Assembly: GCA_964058845.1 (NCBI GenBank)
Contig: CAXKVR010000552.1
Span: 1 to 60,360, forward strand
Reading direction: 5' to 3'
From: Carex sylvatica
Lineage: Eukaryota; Streptophyta; Magnoliopsida; Poales; Cyperaceae
Length of the DNA stretch: 60,360 bases
Part shown: in pieces, positions 1-9,694 of the stretch
How positions within the stretch are numbered: the first letter of the stretch is position 1
Layout: each line of letters begins with the position of its first letter
The notes under the pieces: generated by a model
What the model saw: only the letters and a program-made list of their open reading frames with translations
Told to the model about the DNA's origin: nothing
The model's database searches: none
Translations under genes and position numbers: made by a program

Positions 1-1
1 T

Positions 2-340
2 GAGAAAGAAGAAGACGAAGAAGAAGGTGACATAGATGTTGATGCCTCTAGAAATGGGTTTAGTGCTGAAAAGGCTTTGGTGGCTTATTCAGGGGAGAAA
101 TCTGGACTTGAGATCCAATTTACACAAACTGAAATGGAGAAAAATAACAATTGCAGAAGTTTGGTATCCACTGGTAAGGGAAAGAACATGGGGACATTTT
201 GTGTTTTGGTATTTTTGCCACCAAGGTACCATCTTCTTTTTATGATGGAGATTGGTTATACTTCTACCATGGTACGGATACGTACCGACCATTGGCCATG
301 CCTCGCTTATGTTGATGAATACTTGGAGGCTTTGTTGTGA
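2..340 (+). CDS. 3' end of an unknown gene (partial)
   Basis: An open frame enters from the window's left edge and stops with TGA at 338-340. It begins with an acidic Glu/Asp-rich stretch of about 14 residues and continues with no domain I recognise. A possible 5' splice site (GGTAAGGG) lies near 172, so the real coding end could be an exon ending there, with the rest being intron or UTR. AT-rich, non-coding-looking sequence follows. Function unknown; even its status as a gene is uncertain. Confidence 0.3.
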   Translation, partial: EKEEDEEEGDIDVDASRNGFSAEKALVAYSGEKSGLEIQFTQTEMEKNNNCRSLVSTGKGKNMGTFCVLVFLPPRYHLLFMMEIGYTSTMVRIRTDHWPCLAYVDEYLEALL

Positions 341-1079
341 AAACTATTCGTTTTGAAGATTAGGACAGAACTGTAGATTGGTTAGTCAGTGAGCTTTTTG
401 CTTTCTCTAAAAAATTCTTTTTGATAGCATGGCTACATATTCTTTATTGCCTTTTAAAATGGGTTGTAAATTGTTCTTGGAGATGGATTTTTTTATTATT
501 CTCCATCTCATTACTTTTTTTAGTTGAGGGCCAATCGATATTTTTTTTTTTGTATTCCATTTTTAAAATTGTAACTTCTCTGTTCCAGAAGGAACATAGT
601 AGTAATAAGAGTGTTGTACCTCTTTGTTAATTTTCATTTTTCCCAGAGGGCAGAGGTAACCATAATAAGTAAGCACAATTACATGCCAGGGAAGGTTGCT
701 GGTTAAGTGCGAAATATTGTTTATGTGATTATCTCACTACAAGTAATAAAGTATATTTGAACATGGAATTTTTTAATGGGAATAATGTAGAAAATTAAAA
801 CAAATATCACTTCTACCTCTAGCCTAGAAAGAGAAGAAGTTTAATTGTGGTTATAAAGTGACTCCAATTGTGATTAACTTTGGAAATAACAGTTTAAAAA
901 ACATACAATACGTCTCATTATGTACTATGTTCTCGGATCTCTTATACAATACATTGCGTTACTTTGCATGTAATAAAACAGCTCAATTCACACAATTATA
1001 TAGGAAATTCTACCAGAAACAGTTGCTCGAGTAACGCAATGCAACTTCCCCCTATCTTGGCAAATTAATATAAGTTCTC
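341..1079. other. Intergenic, AT-rich
   Basis: No gene seen. A stretch near 785-830 (AAATATCACTTCTA and neighbours) recurs in diverged form near 2250-2295, on the other side of gene A. This suggests an old local duplication of flanking DNA. Confidence 0.4.
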
Positions 1080-1268
1080 TTATCTAGAAAGAAAGAAAAC
1101 TAAACGCTCAACTGTAACCCAGAAACCAACCGACATTCACTCAGTAGCTTCCATCAATTGAATGGCTAGGCCTAAACCCCGTTTTCATGTATAGCGTAAA
1201 GTAATAATTAAAGATAAATACATCCAATTAACCAAGATTACCATCTAAATTCTCTACTGGTACTAATC
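1080..1268 (+). promoter_or_regulatory. Promoter and 5' leader of gene A
   Basis: Contains the cluster-wide blocks: a CAGAAACC-type block with CACTCAGTAGCTTCCATC near 1120-1155, then CTAGGCCTAAACCCCGTTTT from 1165, then a leader ending ACTAATCATGGATGA at the start codon. The usual TATAAATATAAACCCAT box of the sister genes is degraded here. Only AT-rich TAAAGTAATAATTAAAG is present, so A may be weakly expressed. Confidence 0.6.
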
Positions 1269-1685
1269 ATGGATGAACACGTTAACTCCATCAATGATGC
1301 CTACCAAAAGTTCATTGATGCTTCAACAGTTGTGCTGACTGAGTACAACTCTGTTGATTGCGTTCGTACTGAGGCCGCTGCCTTGGCCATGGCGAAGCTC
1401 AAAGAGCAGCATGAGCACTTGCACTTGGCATGCGACCATGCAGAGGGTTTTGCTGATATGATGGCCAAACGGGTCAAGGAGCTGGAGGTGGCCCACCACA
1501 CCAATGCAATGAACCAAAATGCAGCCATACTGGTGCCTGTCAAGCCGGCTTATGCTCAACCAGTACTGAAGCGGCAAAAGGAATTGGAGTCTGATGCTCG
1601 ATACGGGGATGCAGCTGACGTGCCAGAGGAGCACGACACAACGGCATCACAGGCATCAGTTGGGCATAACTTGATCTCAAATTAG
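1269..1685 (+). CDS. Small acidic-tail family protein, copy A (138 aa)
   Basis: First member of the unrecognised small-gene family that fills this window. Residues 1-75 look helical (DAYQKF, VLTEYNSVD, then HEHLHLACDHAEGFADMM) and match copy F best. The middle shares an ESDARYGDAADVPEEH-type segment with F (SEVRYGGVANSSEEL). The tail has one diverged EEHDTTASQA repeat. The ATG was chosen because the leader just upstream is conserved in all sisters. The last codons (HNLISN) come from DNA that in sisters encodes LDPN; a one-base loss puts A in another frame. No signal peptide or membrane segment. Function unknown. Confidence 0.75.
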   Translation: MDEHVNSINDAYQKFIDASTVVLTEYNSVDCVRTEAAALAMAKLKEQHEHLHLACDHAEGFADMMAKRVKELEVAHHTNAMNQNAAILVPVKPAYAQPVLKRQKELESDARYGDAADVPEEHDTTASQASVGHNLISN

Positions 1686-2085
1686 CATTTTGAATTATTT
1701 GTTTTGCTCATCTTATAAAAGCATGCAAAAATCTGGTTGTTTTTTTTTTCTTTTCTTGATTTTCTTGATTTTTGTTGATACATATATATATTTTATTTGT
1801 AGAGGAATAAGTCTTGGGAATGTGATCATTGAGAGTTGATTACAATCCAGATAATTAATTGATTTGTGAGGGATTAAAGTTGCTTGAATCTTGTATTTTT
1901 TAATTTATTGTTATTTATTTTTTCAAACTGTGGATTAAGCTTTAAACAGATTAACTCTGATGCTGCTGCTTGCAACAAGGAAATAAATAAAGTGCAGTTT
2001 ATTGATATGCTTCTTTTATTTTTAACATCTTTCGTACTTTTTTTTAATATTAATAATCTTCAAGTTATTTTAGAGTGATATAAAG
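1686..2085 (+). other. Conserved 3' UTR of gene A
   Basis: Matches the 3' ends of the sister genes: T-rich stretch, GAATCTTG, then a GATGCTGCTGCTTGCAACAA block with AATAAATAAA near 1981-1990, a likely polyadenylation signal. Confidence 0.55.
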
Positions 2086-2733
2086 CTTATACGGTAAATT
2101 TTAATCTTCAAAAGTTAATGAAGATTTTGAAATAGCAAAACTAATATTTCTAAAAATTTAGGACTAAAAAAAATTTACACGTCCGTTCCAATAGTCAATA
2201 AAAAACATTGTAATATATATACACATTCGGAAAAGGAATTTCTCAATGAAAGAAAAGTAGAAAATTGAAATAAATATCACTTCTATTTCTAGAAGTTTGC
2301 AGAAATTCAATTAGTTGTAAACTTGTACTTGATTCTTTTGGTAACATATAATCAAAGTACAAAAGTATAATTGAGAATATATATGAGTCGGAAAATTCAG
2401 ATTCGAGGATTAGATAATTTATTGTAGTATGAGGTTTTCATATATGAAGACTAAAATATATTGATGCATCTAAAATTTGTAAAGTTTAATGCACAAAATT
2501 ATAAAAAAATTAATTATAAAGGAGGCTTAGGTCCTTAAAAAAAATGACGTAACGTGGCTAACGTGCTATTTTAATTATGTACTTTGATGAATATGCTATT
2601 TTAAACTATATAAACATGCATAGTTACCATTTGTAGAATAATTAAATGCAATATAAAAAACATTAAAGAGGTACTTATAATATATATTTCAAATCTTTTC
2701 AATTATCAAAATTTTATAATATATATATATATA
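2086..2733. other. Intergenic, AT-rich
   Basis: No gene seen. Ends in a (TA)n run next to a foldback element. Confidence 0.5.
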
Positions 2734-3160
2734 GAGGTTGGCTACTATGTTTATATAAGCATATTCTCACATATGCTTATAACTCATTTTTGTGTTTCTA
2801 ATGTCCAAATGGTTGATCTGAACCATCTTGATGTGATATCTATATTGAAATGTGCCTAGAGATCAAATTTTACATTTTTTTTGAATTTTTTTACTATTTA
2901 TTAAGCCAATTTGAAAATCTCTGATCCAACGGTGGCTTCTGATTTTATTATTTTGTTAAGCCACCGTTGGATCAGTGATTTTCAAAGTGGCTTAATAAAT
3001 AGTAAAAAAAATCAAAAAAATATAAAATTTGGTCTCCAAGCACATTTCAATATAGAGATCACATCTAACGGTTCAGATCGACCATTTGGATATTGAAAAT
3101 ACAAAAATGAGTTATAAGCATATGTAGGGATATGCTTATATAAGCATAGTAGCTAACCTC
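2734..3160. mobile_element. Foldback MITE with long inverted arms
   Basis: The ends are inverted copies (GAGGTTGGCTACTATG at the left, CATAGTAGCTAACCTC at the right). The similarity continues inward through most of the 427 bases, with a central hairpin around GATCCAACGGTGGCTT. It is flanked by TA repeats, which hide any target duplication. No coding capacity. Related inner sequence (ATAAAATTTGGTCTCCAA and a CGGTTCAGAT-type motif) appears in other elements of this window. Confidence 0.8.
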
Positions 3161-3578
3161 TATATATATATATATAAATCATGCATAAATTTAAAATAAA
3201 TTAATGTATAGTCACACTTAACATACAATTGAACCGTGTTTAACCCAATAGTGATAAGCCATGACTTCCAACAAATAGACACATGCGATTCTTATCCGGA
3301 GCGGAACTAAAAAATTGAGATAGAGAAAGCTAGATAAAAAAGTGTTATGTAATTTTATTTTATAAAGAGAGCTAATTGCATAACATTTTGTAAAAAAATA
3401 ATTTTTTTAAAATAAAAAACTAACAAATTCTAATTAATAGGTGGTTTAGACTCCACATTTGTTCGCCCCTGATTCTTATAAAAAAGTATCTAGAAAAATA
3501 GATATTAAAATTCGCGGGAATCTTATTTTATAATGGATAATAAACACAACCGTTGAATTTTTTTTTGTTTTTGTTTTA
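3161..3578. other. Intergenic, AT-rich
   Basis: No gene seen. Only A/T-rich unique-looking sequence. Confidence 0.5.
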
Positions 3579-4136
3579 AGAGTTTTGACAAATTGTTGTC
3601 GCAGATGATTAAGCATGTCGCAGAAGGATTAACGCTTTAAATTAATTATAGTATTATCTCTTCGCGCCGCATAAAATTGCAAAAAGAAAATAAAGAAAAC
3701 TCTTTCCTAAAAGGATCTAAGAATTCACATCCTCCCAGGTAACTGACTGAACCTGACTGAAACGGACGGTTCAGATTTACTCAATCTAGTTTTTTTTAAA
3801 ATGGAACGAATCTCAAAGCACAAATAATACTGCCCCATACGTCATCCGAGTAATCACCGGCTGAGAGTAAATCTGGGCTGTCCGTTTGAATCAGGTTCAG
3901 CCAGGTACTTGAGAGGATACGGATCCATCACCTAACAGAATTACTCAGAAACCCAGGGCCAGGGGTTCTGACAAAGTGGCCCCCACCCCATCCCATTGGA
4001 CCTAGGCCTAAACCCCGTTTCCATACATAGAAGTAGAACACTATAAAAACCTATATAAACCCATCCGATCACTGATCCTTAGCTTGAACCAAAACTACCA
4101 TCTCTCCACTCCTCATACTAATTAATAATTATAACC
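3579..4136 (+). promoter_or_regulatory. Promoter and leader of gene B, split by a MITE
   Basis: The distal block (GAGTTTTGACAAATTGTTGTC, then TTAACGCTTTAAATT, then CTCTTCGCGCCGCATAAAATTG) lies at 3579-3690. The proximal block has CAGAAACCCAG near 3950, CCTAGGCCTAAACCCCGTTT at 4001-4020 and TATA elements CTATAAAAACC and TATATAAACCCAT near 4041-4062. The leader ends CTCATACTAATTAATAATTATAACC before the ATG, written here in words as the cluster's standard leader with a small insertion. A MITE (3727-3920) separates the two blocks. Confidence 0.65.
3727..3920. mobile_element. MITE in the promoter of gene B
   Basis: Imperfect terminal inverted repeats of about 55 bases: left CAGGTAACTGACTGAACC with GGACGGTTCAGATTTACTC, right the reverse complement with small changes, ending in GAGAGGATAC. 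The inner part (GAATCTCAAAGCACA, then AATACTG) closely matches the element upstream of the Alfin-like genes at 33246-33409, so both belong to one family. Confidence 0.7.
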
Positions 4137-4481
4137 ATGGATGACCTCCTTTCCTCGTTGAGTGAAGCCACTGAAGCTTTCAAATCTGCTTTGGAAGCCA
4201 TGGAGAGCTTGAAGGCCAAGTACACTGCTGACAAACATGAGATTACGGACTACGATTTGCAAGCCATTGAGAATCTCAAATGCACCTGTAAGAACTACGA
4301 GTCGGTATCTAATAGAGCAAGGTGGTTCTTCGACATGATGATTGAGGAAATGCTGGAAGCACTGAACCCCACCCCCACTGCATCTGAAGAGACAGCTGAG
4401 TCTTCTGGCAATATACATAACCCAACTACACCTGAGACTACCTGGCATAACAATGCCCTTGATCCAAACCAGGATGATTGA
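4137..4481 (+). CDS. Small acidic-tail family protein, copy B (114 aa)
   Basis: Member of the unrecognised cluster family. The N-terminal 75 residues are strongly helical and charged (EAFKSALEAMESLKAKY), followed by ENLKCTCKNYESVSNRARWFFDMM, whose NAR.FF-like ending is shared with F and G. The tail is short: one ASEETAES and one TTPETTWHNN repeat remnant, then ALDPNQDD, which keeps the LDPN signature of the family in frame. Start chosen by the conserved leader. No signal peptide or membrane segment. A conserved 3' UTR follows. Possible coiled-coil protein; function unknown. Confidence 0.75.
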   Translation: MDDLLSSLSEATEAFKSALEAMESLKAKYTADKHEITDYDLQAIENLKCTCKNYESVSNRARWFFDMMIEEMLEALNPTPTASEETAESSGNIHNPTTPETTWHNNALDPNQDD

Positions 4482-5170
4482 AAAAACCTGGTTCTGCGTT
4501 TTACATTTCTTGATTGTTCTTTGCTCTTTTATCTTGGGTTCTGTTCTTATGTGGGATGAGCAATGGTGATAATATATATACAGAGAATAGATTTGTGGGC
4601 GTTAAAAAAGTTCGTTATTGAATCTTGTTTTCTTGTTTCTTCAAAACTGTGGAATGTGCATTGGCAGATTGTGTACGTCTGATCTTACTATATGCAACAA
4701 AGAAATGAAATGCAGTTTAATACTTTAATTTGTTTCTTTTTCTTATTCCCATATTGTAGTAGAGTTCCTACAATAATGATATTTTAGTGTTCTCGATCGA
4801 TCGTTCAAAAGTAAAATAAGCGTTTGAAAACTGCCAAACCAAATATTGCTGAAAATTACCAACACAGTGCTACTTAGTATGTGAAACACTTCAATTGTTT
4901 GCATTCTTTTTATTTATTTTGTTTTGGAAGTAGTGGCCCTTTGCCTACTAAAGTAGTAAAGTACATTCAAATTGTTACTGCGTCATATTTTAGAAATGTC
5001 ATTACCTAGTACTGGTCAGTATATACTGTTACCAGTAATAGTTCAGTTGGTGAGGCGAGTTGTCAAAAGTTACATTTTAACCCATGTTAATCAGCAATAA
5101 ACTGAACTGAACGTAATTGTTTTCTCAAATTAAGAAACGGAAGTTAAATAATAAATTCAAATGATTTCAT
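4482..5170 (+). other. Conserved 3' UTR and 3' flank of gene B
   Basis: The UTR has CTTGATTGTTCTTT, TTCTTATGTGGGATGAGCAA and a TATGCAACAAAGAAATGAAA block, as in the sister genes. The flank continues with an ACAGTGCTACTTAGTATGTG block (4864-4885), GCCTACTAAAGTAGTAAAG and GTTCAGTTGGTGAGG with TTAATCAGCAATAAACTGAA (5040-5110). These are shared with the flanks of C, D, G and I, so the duplicated unit is much longer than the gene. Confidence 0.6.
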
Positions 5171-6290
5171 ATAAAACTAAATAATGTTAATCCTCCATTA
5201 TGGAAAGGAGCTTCTGTACTATAAGGATCCATCTCCAAATCTCTCTTCTTTTCCCTCCATCGTCCCAGTAACCCTTCACCAACCAATATCCCAAAAAAAT
5301 ACCTTTCGTAAGCATTTCATCAAGCACCTCTCTTGTATCATCAAGTTATGATCGTTTTGCACAAAAAGACTTATAAAATGCTTGCTGTTTTACAGTTTAG
5401 ACGCCAATTCTCATCTAAAATGCTTGCATGTCAAAGCCCATACAAGCGTGCTGATTCGTCATGAGTAATCTGGGCCAAGGTTGGCCCAATTTCTTCCCTG
5501 GGTTGGGCCGCATAGCGATTGCAAAGAGTACGAATTGCAATCATCTTTTATTTATTTCAGAGATAAATCAGAGATGACTAATACCATGGAATTTTCTTTT
5601 TCTTTATTTTAATTTTTAATATAATTAGAATGTTCTTATCACTATGTTTTTTTTTTTTTTGAATTCAACTCCAAAATCATCAAACTGTTAAAATCAATTT
5701 ACATTACAAGAGATGCATTTATATGCAAAGTTTATAAATTTCCGATTAATTTAGTATAAAGTTAAGATGTTAAAAAAGATGAAAAATGAATACATTAAAA
5801 TTAACTTATATATTTTTTTTGATTGCTTAACTTTATACTAATTATTCATAGAACAACTATATAACTTCATATATGTGATAAAATTTTAAATAGGCAGTTT
5901 CTAGCTGGGACCGGTTAATTTTTCGACAATTTGTTTGAACGATTTATGTGAATTTTCGTTATATGATTATGTAATGATAATTGATAATTGATAATTGACA
6001 ATTTTTTTATTTTTTATTTTATTTTTTGTAAATTGTGCTGGATCAAATTTGCAACGAAGTTGTTATATATGCTCGATAGTTTTTTGATATATTATGCATT
6101 AAAACAACTTTTTCCTGTTGTCAGTTAACTGTTCTAGGTTTCTTTAAAGAAAATTATATATATAAAAAAAAAAGCTATTCAATTCTTTCTCACAACTTTA
6201 CAGCTTCGACTTCTGCGGAGATTTAAAAAAAAAAAAATCCACCAAAGTTAAGAAAAAGTTAAAGGAATATAAGAAACAAAATTAATTAAT
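5171..6290. other. Intergenic; cluster of TGGGCC motifs
   Basis: No gene seen. Between 5469 and 5512 there are several copies of the GGGCCA/TGGGCC (site II-like) motif, usual in plant promoters, but no reading frame follows. 5690-5860 holds a diverged half of the foldback family seen at 46032-46411 (TTAATTTAGTATAAAGTTAA on both sides of a short loop). Confidence 0.4.
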
Positions 6291-6445
6291 GCCCTTCGCA
6301 AGAATGTATAATATATTTATATATGGTAGTGCCATATAAGATTGATAAAACAGAAAATAAAAAGGCTCATTCCTTGAACGAAACAAATTAAACTAATAGA
6401 CTAGCAGAAAATCAGAAACCCAGAGGTTCTCTTTTATACCTTTAC
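6291..6445 (+). promoter_or_regulatory. Orphan promoter block of the small-gene family
   Basis: CCCTTCGCAAGAATGTATAA, then a TTTATATATGGTAGTGCCATA segment, then GAACGAAACAAATTAAACTAATAGAC and ATCAGAAACCCAGAGGTTCT follow the distal-to-middle promoter of genes C and G in the same order. The TATA region, leader and coding part are missing. It is a relic of a lost family copy and now lies about 500 bases upstream of the DWF1 pseudogene. Confidence 0.6.
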
Positions 6446-6935
6446 TCCAAGCATGAAACATATTATTTGTTTAACTTCATTCCTAATCTGGTGTTGAGGT
6501 TTGGACAGATTGTTTTTGCTTAATTTTTTATGTAGATTCATTTTTCTGTGTAAATTTTTCTGGGGTCATTTGGTGACCTAGCTAGGCTTAATTAATATTG
6601 TGTTCTAAGAAAATACGTAGTTATGGTCGCATTATATCGCACATATAACAGCTTCAGAGAAAGAAAGAAGAATCAATTCACACTCTCCCTTCAAACTAAT
6701 CTTGTTTTTAGTATATTTTTGGTATGTTATGGTTAATCGAGGTTTTTTTTTATTTAACCTTCCAACACTCATATTCTGTTGCTCCCATTCTGTTTACGTC
6801 TTCTCTCTAACCTTTGTCTACCTTCATGTCAAGCTATTTAATTAAACACAGCAATATTTCCTGAGTCAGTAAACAGTACTTTCGTCTGAGTTCTGGAACT
6901 CAATTTATTGTCATTCCAGAATTTAGTTCGGAACC
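6446..6935 (+). other. Upstream region of the DWF1 copy
   Basis: AT-rich, with pyrimidine-rich stretches near 6680 and 6770. A CCAGAATTTAG just before the ATG could be the 3' splice site of a 5' UTR intron. No TATA box stands out. Confidence 0.35.
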
Positions 6936-9024
6936 ATGTCGGACCTCCAGACCCCGCTACGCCCAAAGAGGAAGAAGGTGTTGGTTGACTACCTGGTTCA
7001 ATTCCGCTGGATCGTCGTTATCTTCGTGGTGCTTCCCGTCTCCTCCCTCATCTACTTCAAGCTCTTCCTAGGCGACACCTGGTCGGCCATAAAATCTGAG
7101 AAGTGCCGCCAAAAGGAACATGATGAAAATGTCAAGAAGGTTGTCAAGCGCCTCAAGGAGCGTGATCCCAAGAAGGATGGTCTCATCTGCACCGCTCGCA
7201 AGCCCTGGATCGCTGTTGGTATGAGGAATGTTGACTACAAGCGCGCCCGCCACTTTGAGGTTGACCTCTCTGCCTTCAGGAATATTCTCGAGATTGACAA
7301 GGAGAGGATGGTTGCCAGGGTTGAGCCGTTGGTCAACATGGGTCAGATTACCCGCTGCACCTGCCCCATGAACCTATCCTTGGCAGTTGTTGCTGAGCTT
7401 GATGATCTGACAGTCGGTGGGTTGATTAATGGTTATGGTATTGAAGGCAGTTCGCACCTGTTTGGGCTCTTCTCTGACACAGTTGTTGCCATGGAGGTTG
7501 TCCTGGCTGACGGTCGGGTTGTCAGAGCTACCAAGGATAACGAGTACTCGGACCTGTTTTATGCCATCCCTTGGTCTCAAGGCACATTGGGTTTCCTTGT
7601 TGCGGCAGAGATTAAGCTGATCAACATCAAGGAATACATGAAGGTGACATACAAACCGTGCAGGGGAAACTTGAAAGAGTTGGCTCAGGCTTATGCCGAC
7701 TCATTTGCGCCCAGAGATGGGGATTCGTCAAAGATCCCTGATTTTGTTGAGACCATGATCTATACCCTGAGTGAAGGTGTTATGATGACCGGTGTCTATG
7801 CTTCCAAGGAGGAGGCAAAGAAGAAAGGGAATAAGATCAACAATCAGGGGTGGTGGTTCAAGCCTTGGTTCTACCAGCATGCTCAGTCTGCTCTAAAGAA
7901 AGGTAATTTTTACCGACCTGATGATTATGAAGTTTTGATAGACTTGCCAGATTTGACAATCAGATCAAAGACACTAAACCTATTCTATTAGCTTTTAATG
8001 CATTCTGGTAGCTTGATTTCCCTATTCCGTAATTATGTAAATACAAAATAAGCCATACATACTGATCTCTGCTACCCATACTGTTACGGAAAATAAAAGA
8101 ACACAACACTCCCAGAAACACTCTTTCCTCTCAGATTTTTCATATATTCAAAACATTATTTTACAGAGAGATATCTCTATTTTTTCTTTTTCTAATTTCG
8201 GACTCCATATGCATGCCTATTTATTATATTTTCTATAGACATTCATGTATGAAAACTAAATATTACAAACCTTATTTTAGAACAACAAATCTCATAGAAT
8301 AAATAATAAATTATGCTGCTCCAATATCTTGCTATCCTTGCTTGCTTTGATACCAAATATTAAATGTTGCATTATTTTTTTCCTTGCTTTGATATCTTGC
8401 AATATGGGCTGCTGCAATATTTTCTTCTTTGATTTGATACAAAATGTGCAAGCTTGTTCTTTCCAACTTTAAATGTGTTTACTGCCTACTCAATTTTACA
8501 CATTTAGATTGGTTTGGTCAGAAAATCACCCTTAACCATTTGATATTTTGACTAGTACTTCCATGACTTATGCTCAGTAAAAAAAAATAAAATTTTTTCA
8601 CATGTGCCTTGGGAATTGTCCAGCATGCCCAGCAACAATGGTACTGTACCAGTAATTGTCAGATTGTTCGTGGCTCGGTCTAGTTTTCACTAATACATCT
8701 GACGGAAACAAACTAATTACTTTGGTGGTTGCATTGTGCTCATGCAGGTGTATTTGTGGAGTACATACCGACAAGAGATTACTACCACAGGCACACACGG
8801 TGTCTGTACTGGGAAGGAAAGCTGATCCTGCCATTCGCCGACCAGTGGTGGTTCAGGTAGTCCCTGGGCTGGCTGATGCCACCGAAGGTTTCACTCCTTA
8901 AGGCCACACAGGGTGAAGCTGTCAGGAACTACTACCATGATATGCATGTCATCCAGGACATCCTCGTGCCCCTCTATAAGGTCGGTGATGCCATGGAGTT
9001 TGTCCACAAGGAGATGGAGGTATG

Positions 9025-9056
<32 letters not shown>

Positions 9057-9694
9057 AGCAAGTGTTTTCTTGTTGTGCTTTACAGTTTTACAATGTTGTA
9101 CCAATTTTGAGGGATTGGTAATCTGAAAATTTTGTTGGTTCTTCAATGCTTGTGCAATTTTATCCGAAAATGTTTTACCAATTTTTTCTGAAAATGTTGT
9201 ACCAATTTTGTACTGAAACTGTAACAATAATGTAAGTGAATGAGCAGGTTTTATTGACCTCTATCATGAAGTTATTATAATCTTGTTGCATTCTGCAACA
9301 ATCTACATAACGGTCACAAGAACAGACCAATGTTATTCCATAAAGCATAGTGTTTTTACTTTTTCTCTAACAATACCCTTTTTTACAGGTCTACCCACTC
9401 TGGTTGTGCCCGCACCGTCTCTACAAGACCCCAATCAAGACCATGATTTATCCAGAGGCCGGGTTCGAGCACCACCACCGCCAAGGCAACACCCCTTACG
9501 CGCAGATGTTCACCGATGTTGGTGTCTACTATGCACCGGGCCCTGTGCTGCGTGGCAAGGAGTTCAATGGCTCAGATGCTGTACACAACCTTGAGCAGTG
9601 GATGATCGAAAACCACTGCTTCCAGCCCCAGTACGCTGTATCCGAGCTGGCTAAGCAGTGTTGCTCAGAATTTTTAGTTGTTAGTTTGAGTTGA
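6936..9694 (+). pseudogene. DWF1: Delta(24)-sterol reductase (DIMINUTO/DWARF1) copy, disabled
   Basis: In intact plants this FAD-dependent membrane enzyme converts 24-methylenecholesterol to campesterol for brassinosteroid synthesis. Three exons can be drawn: 6936-7902, 8748-9019 and 9389-9694. Exon 1 is an open frame of 322 codons with an N-terminal membrane segment (about residues 20-45), the FAD-binding part (GLINGYGIEGSSH, IPWSQGTLGF) and GWWFKPWFYQHAQ. Exon 2 gives VEYIPTRDYYHRHTRCLYWEG, then a TAG at 8858-8860 (about codon 360) where the family has an aromatic residue before LGWLMPPK. Beyond the stop the frame stays open and family-like (KVSLLKATQGEA, YAQMFTDVGVYYAP) to AVSEL at 9649. 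The last roughly 60 codons are then missing and 14 unrelated residues end at TGA. The stop and the loss of the C-terminus make it a probable pseudogene. Introns are kept, so it is not a retrocopy. Confidence 0.85.
9026..9057 (+). repeat. CT microsatellite in intron 2 of the DWF1 copy
   Basis: About 16 CT units begin just after the 5' splice site GTATGC of exon 2. Confidence 0.9.

Noticed and set aside
36..292. Overlapping short frames on both strands at the left edge
   Set aside because: Only the plus-strand frame open from base 2 shows an acidic, coding-like stretch; the others are shadows.
2714..3175. Possible microRNA precursor at the foldback near 2734
   Set aside because: The hairpin is explained by transposon arms; no short conserved mature region could be singled out.
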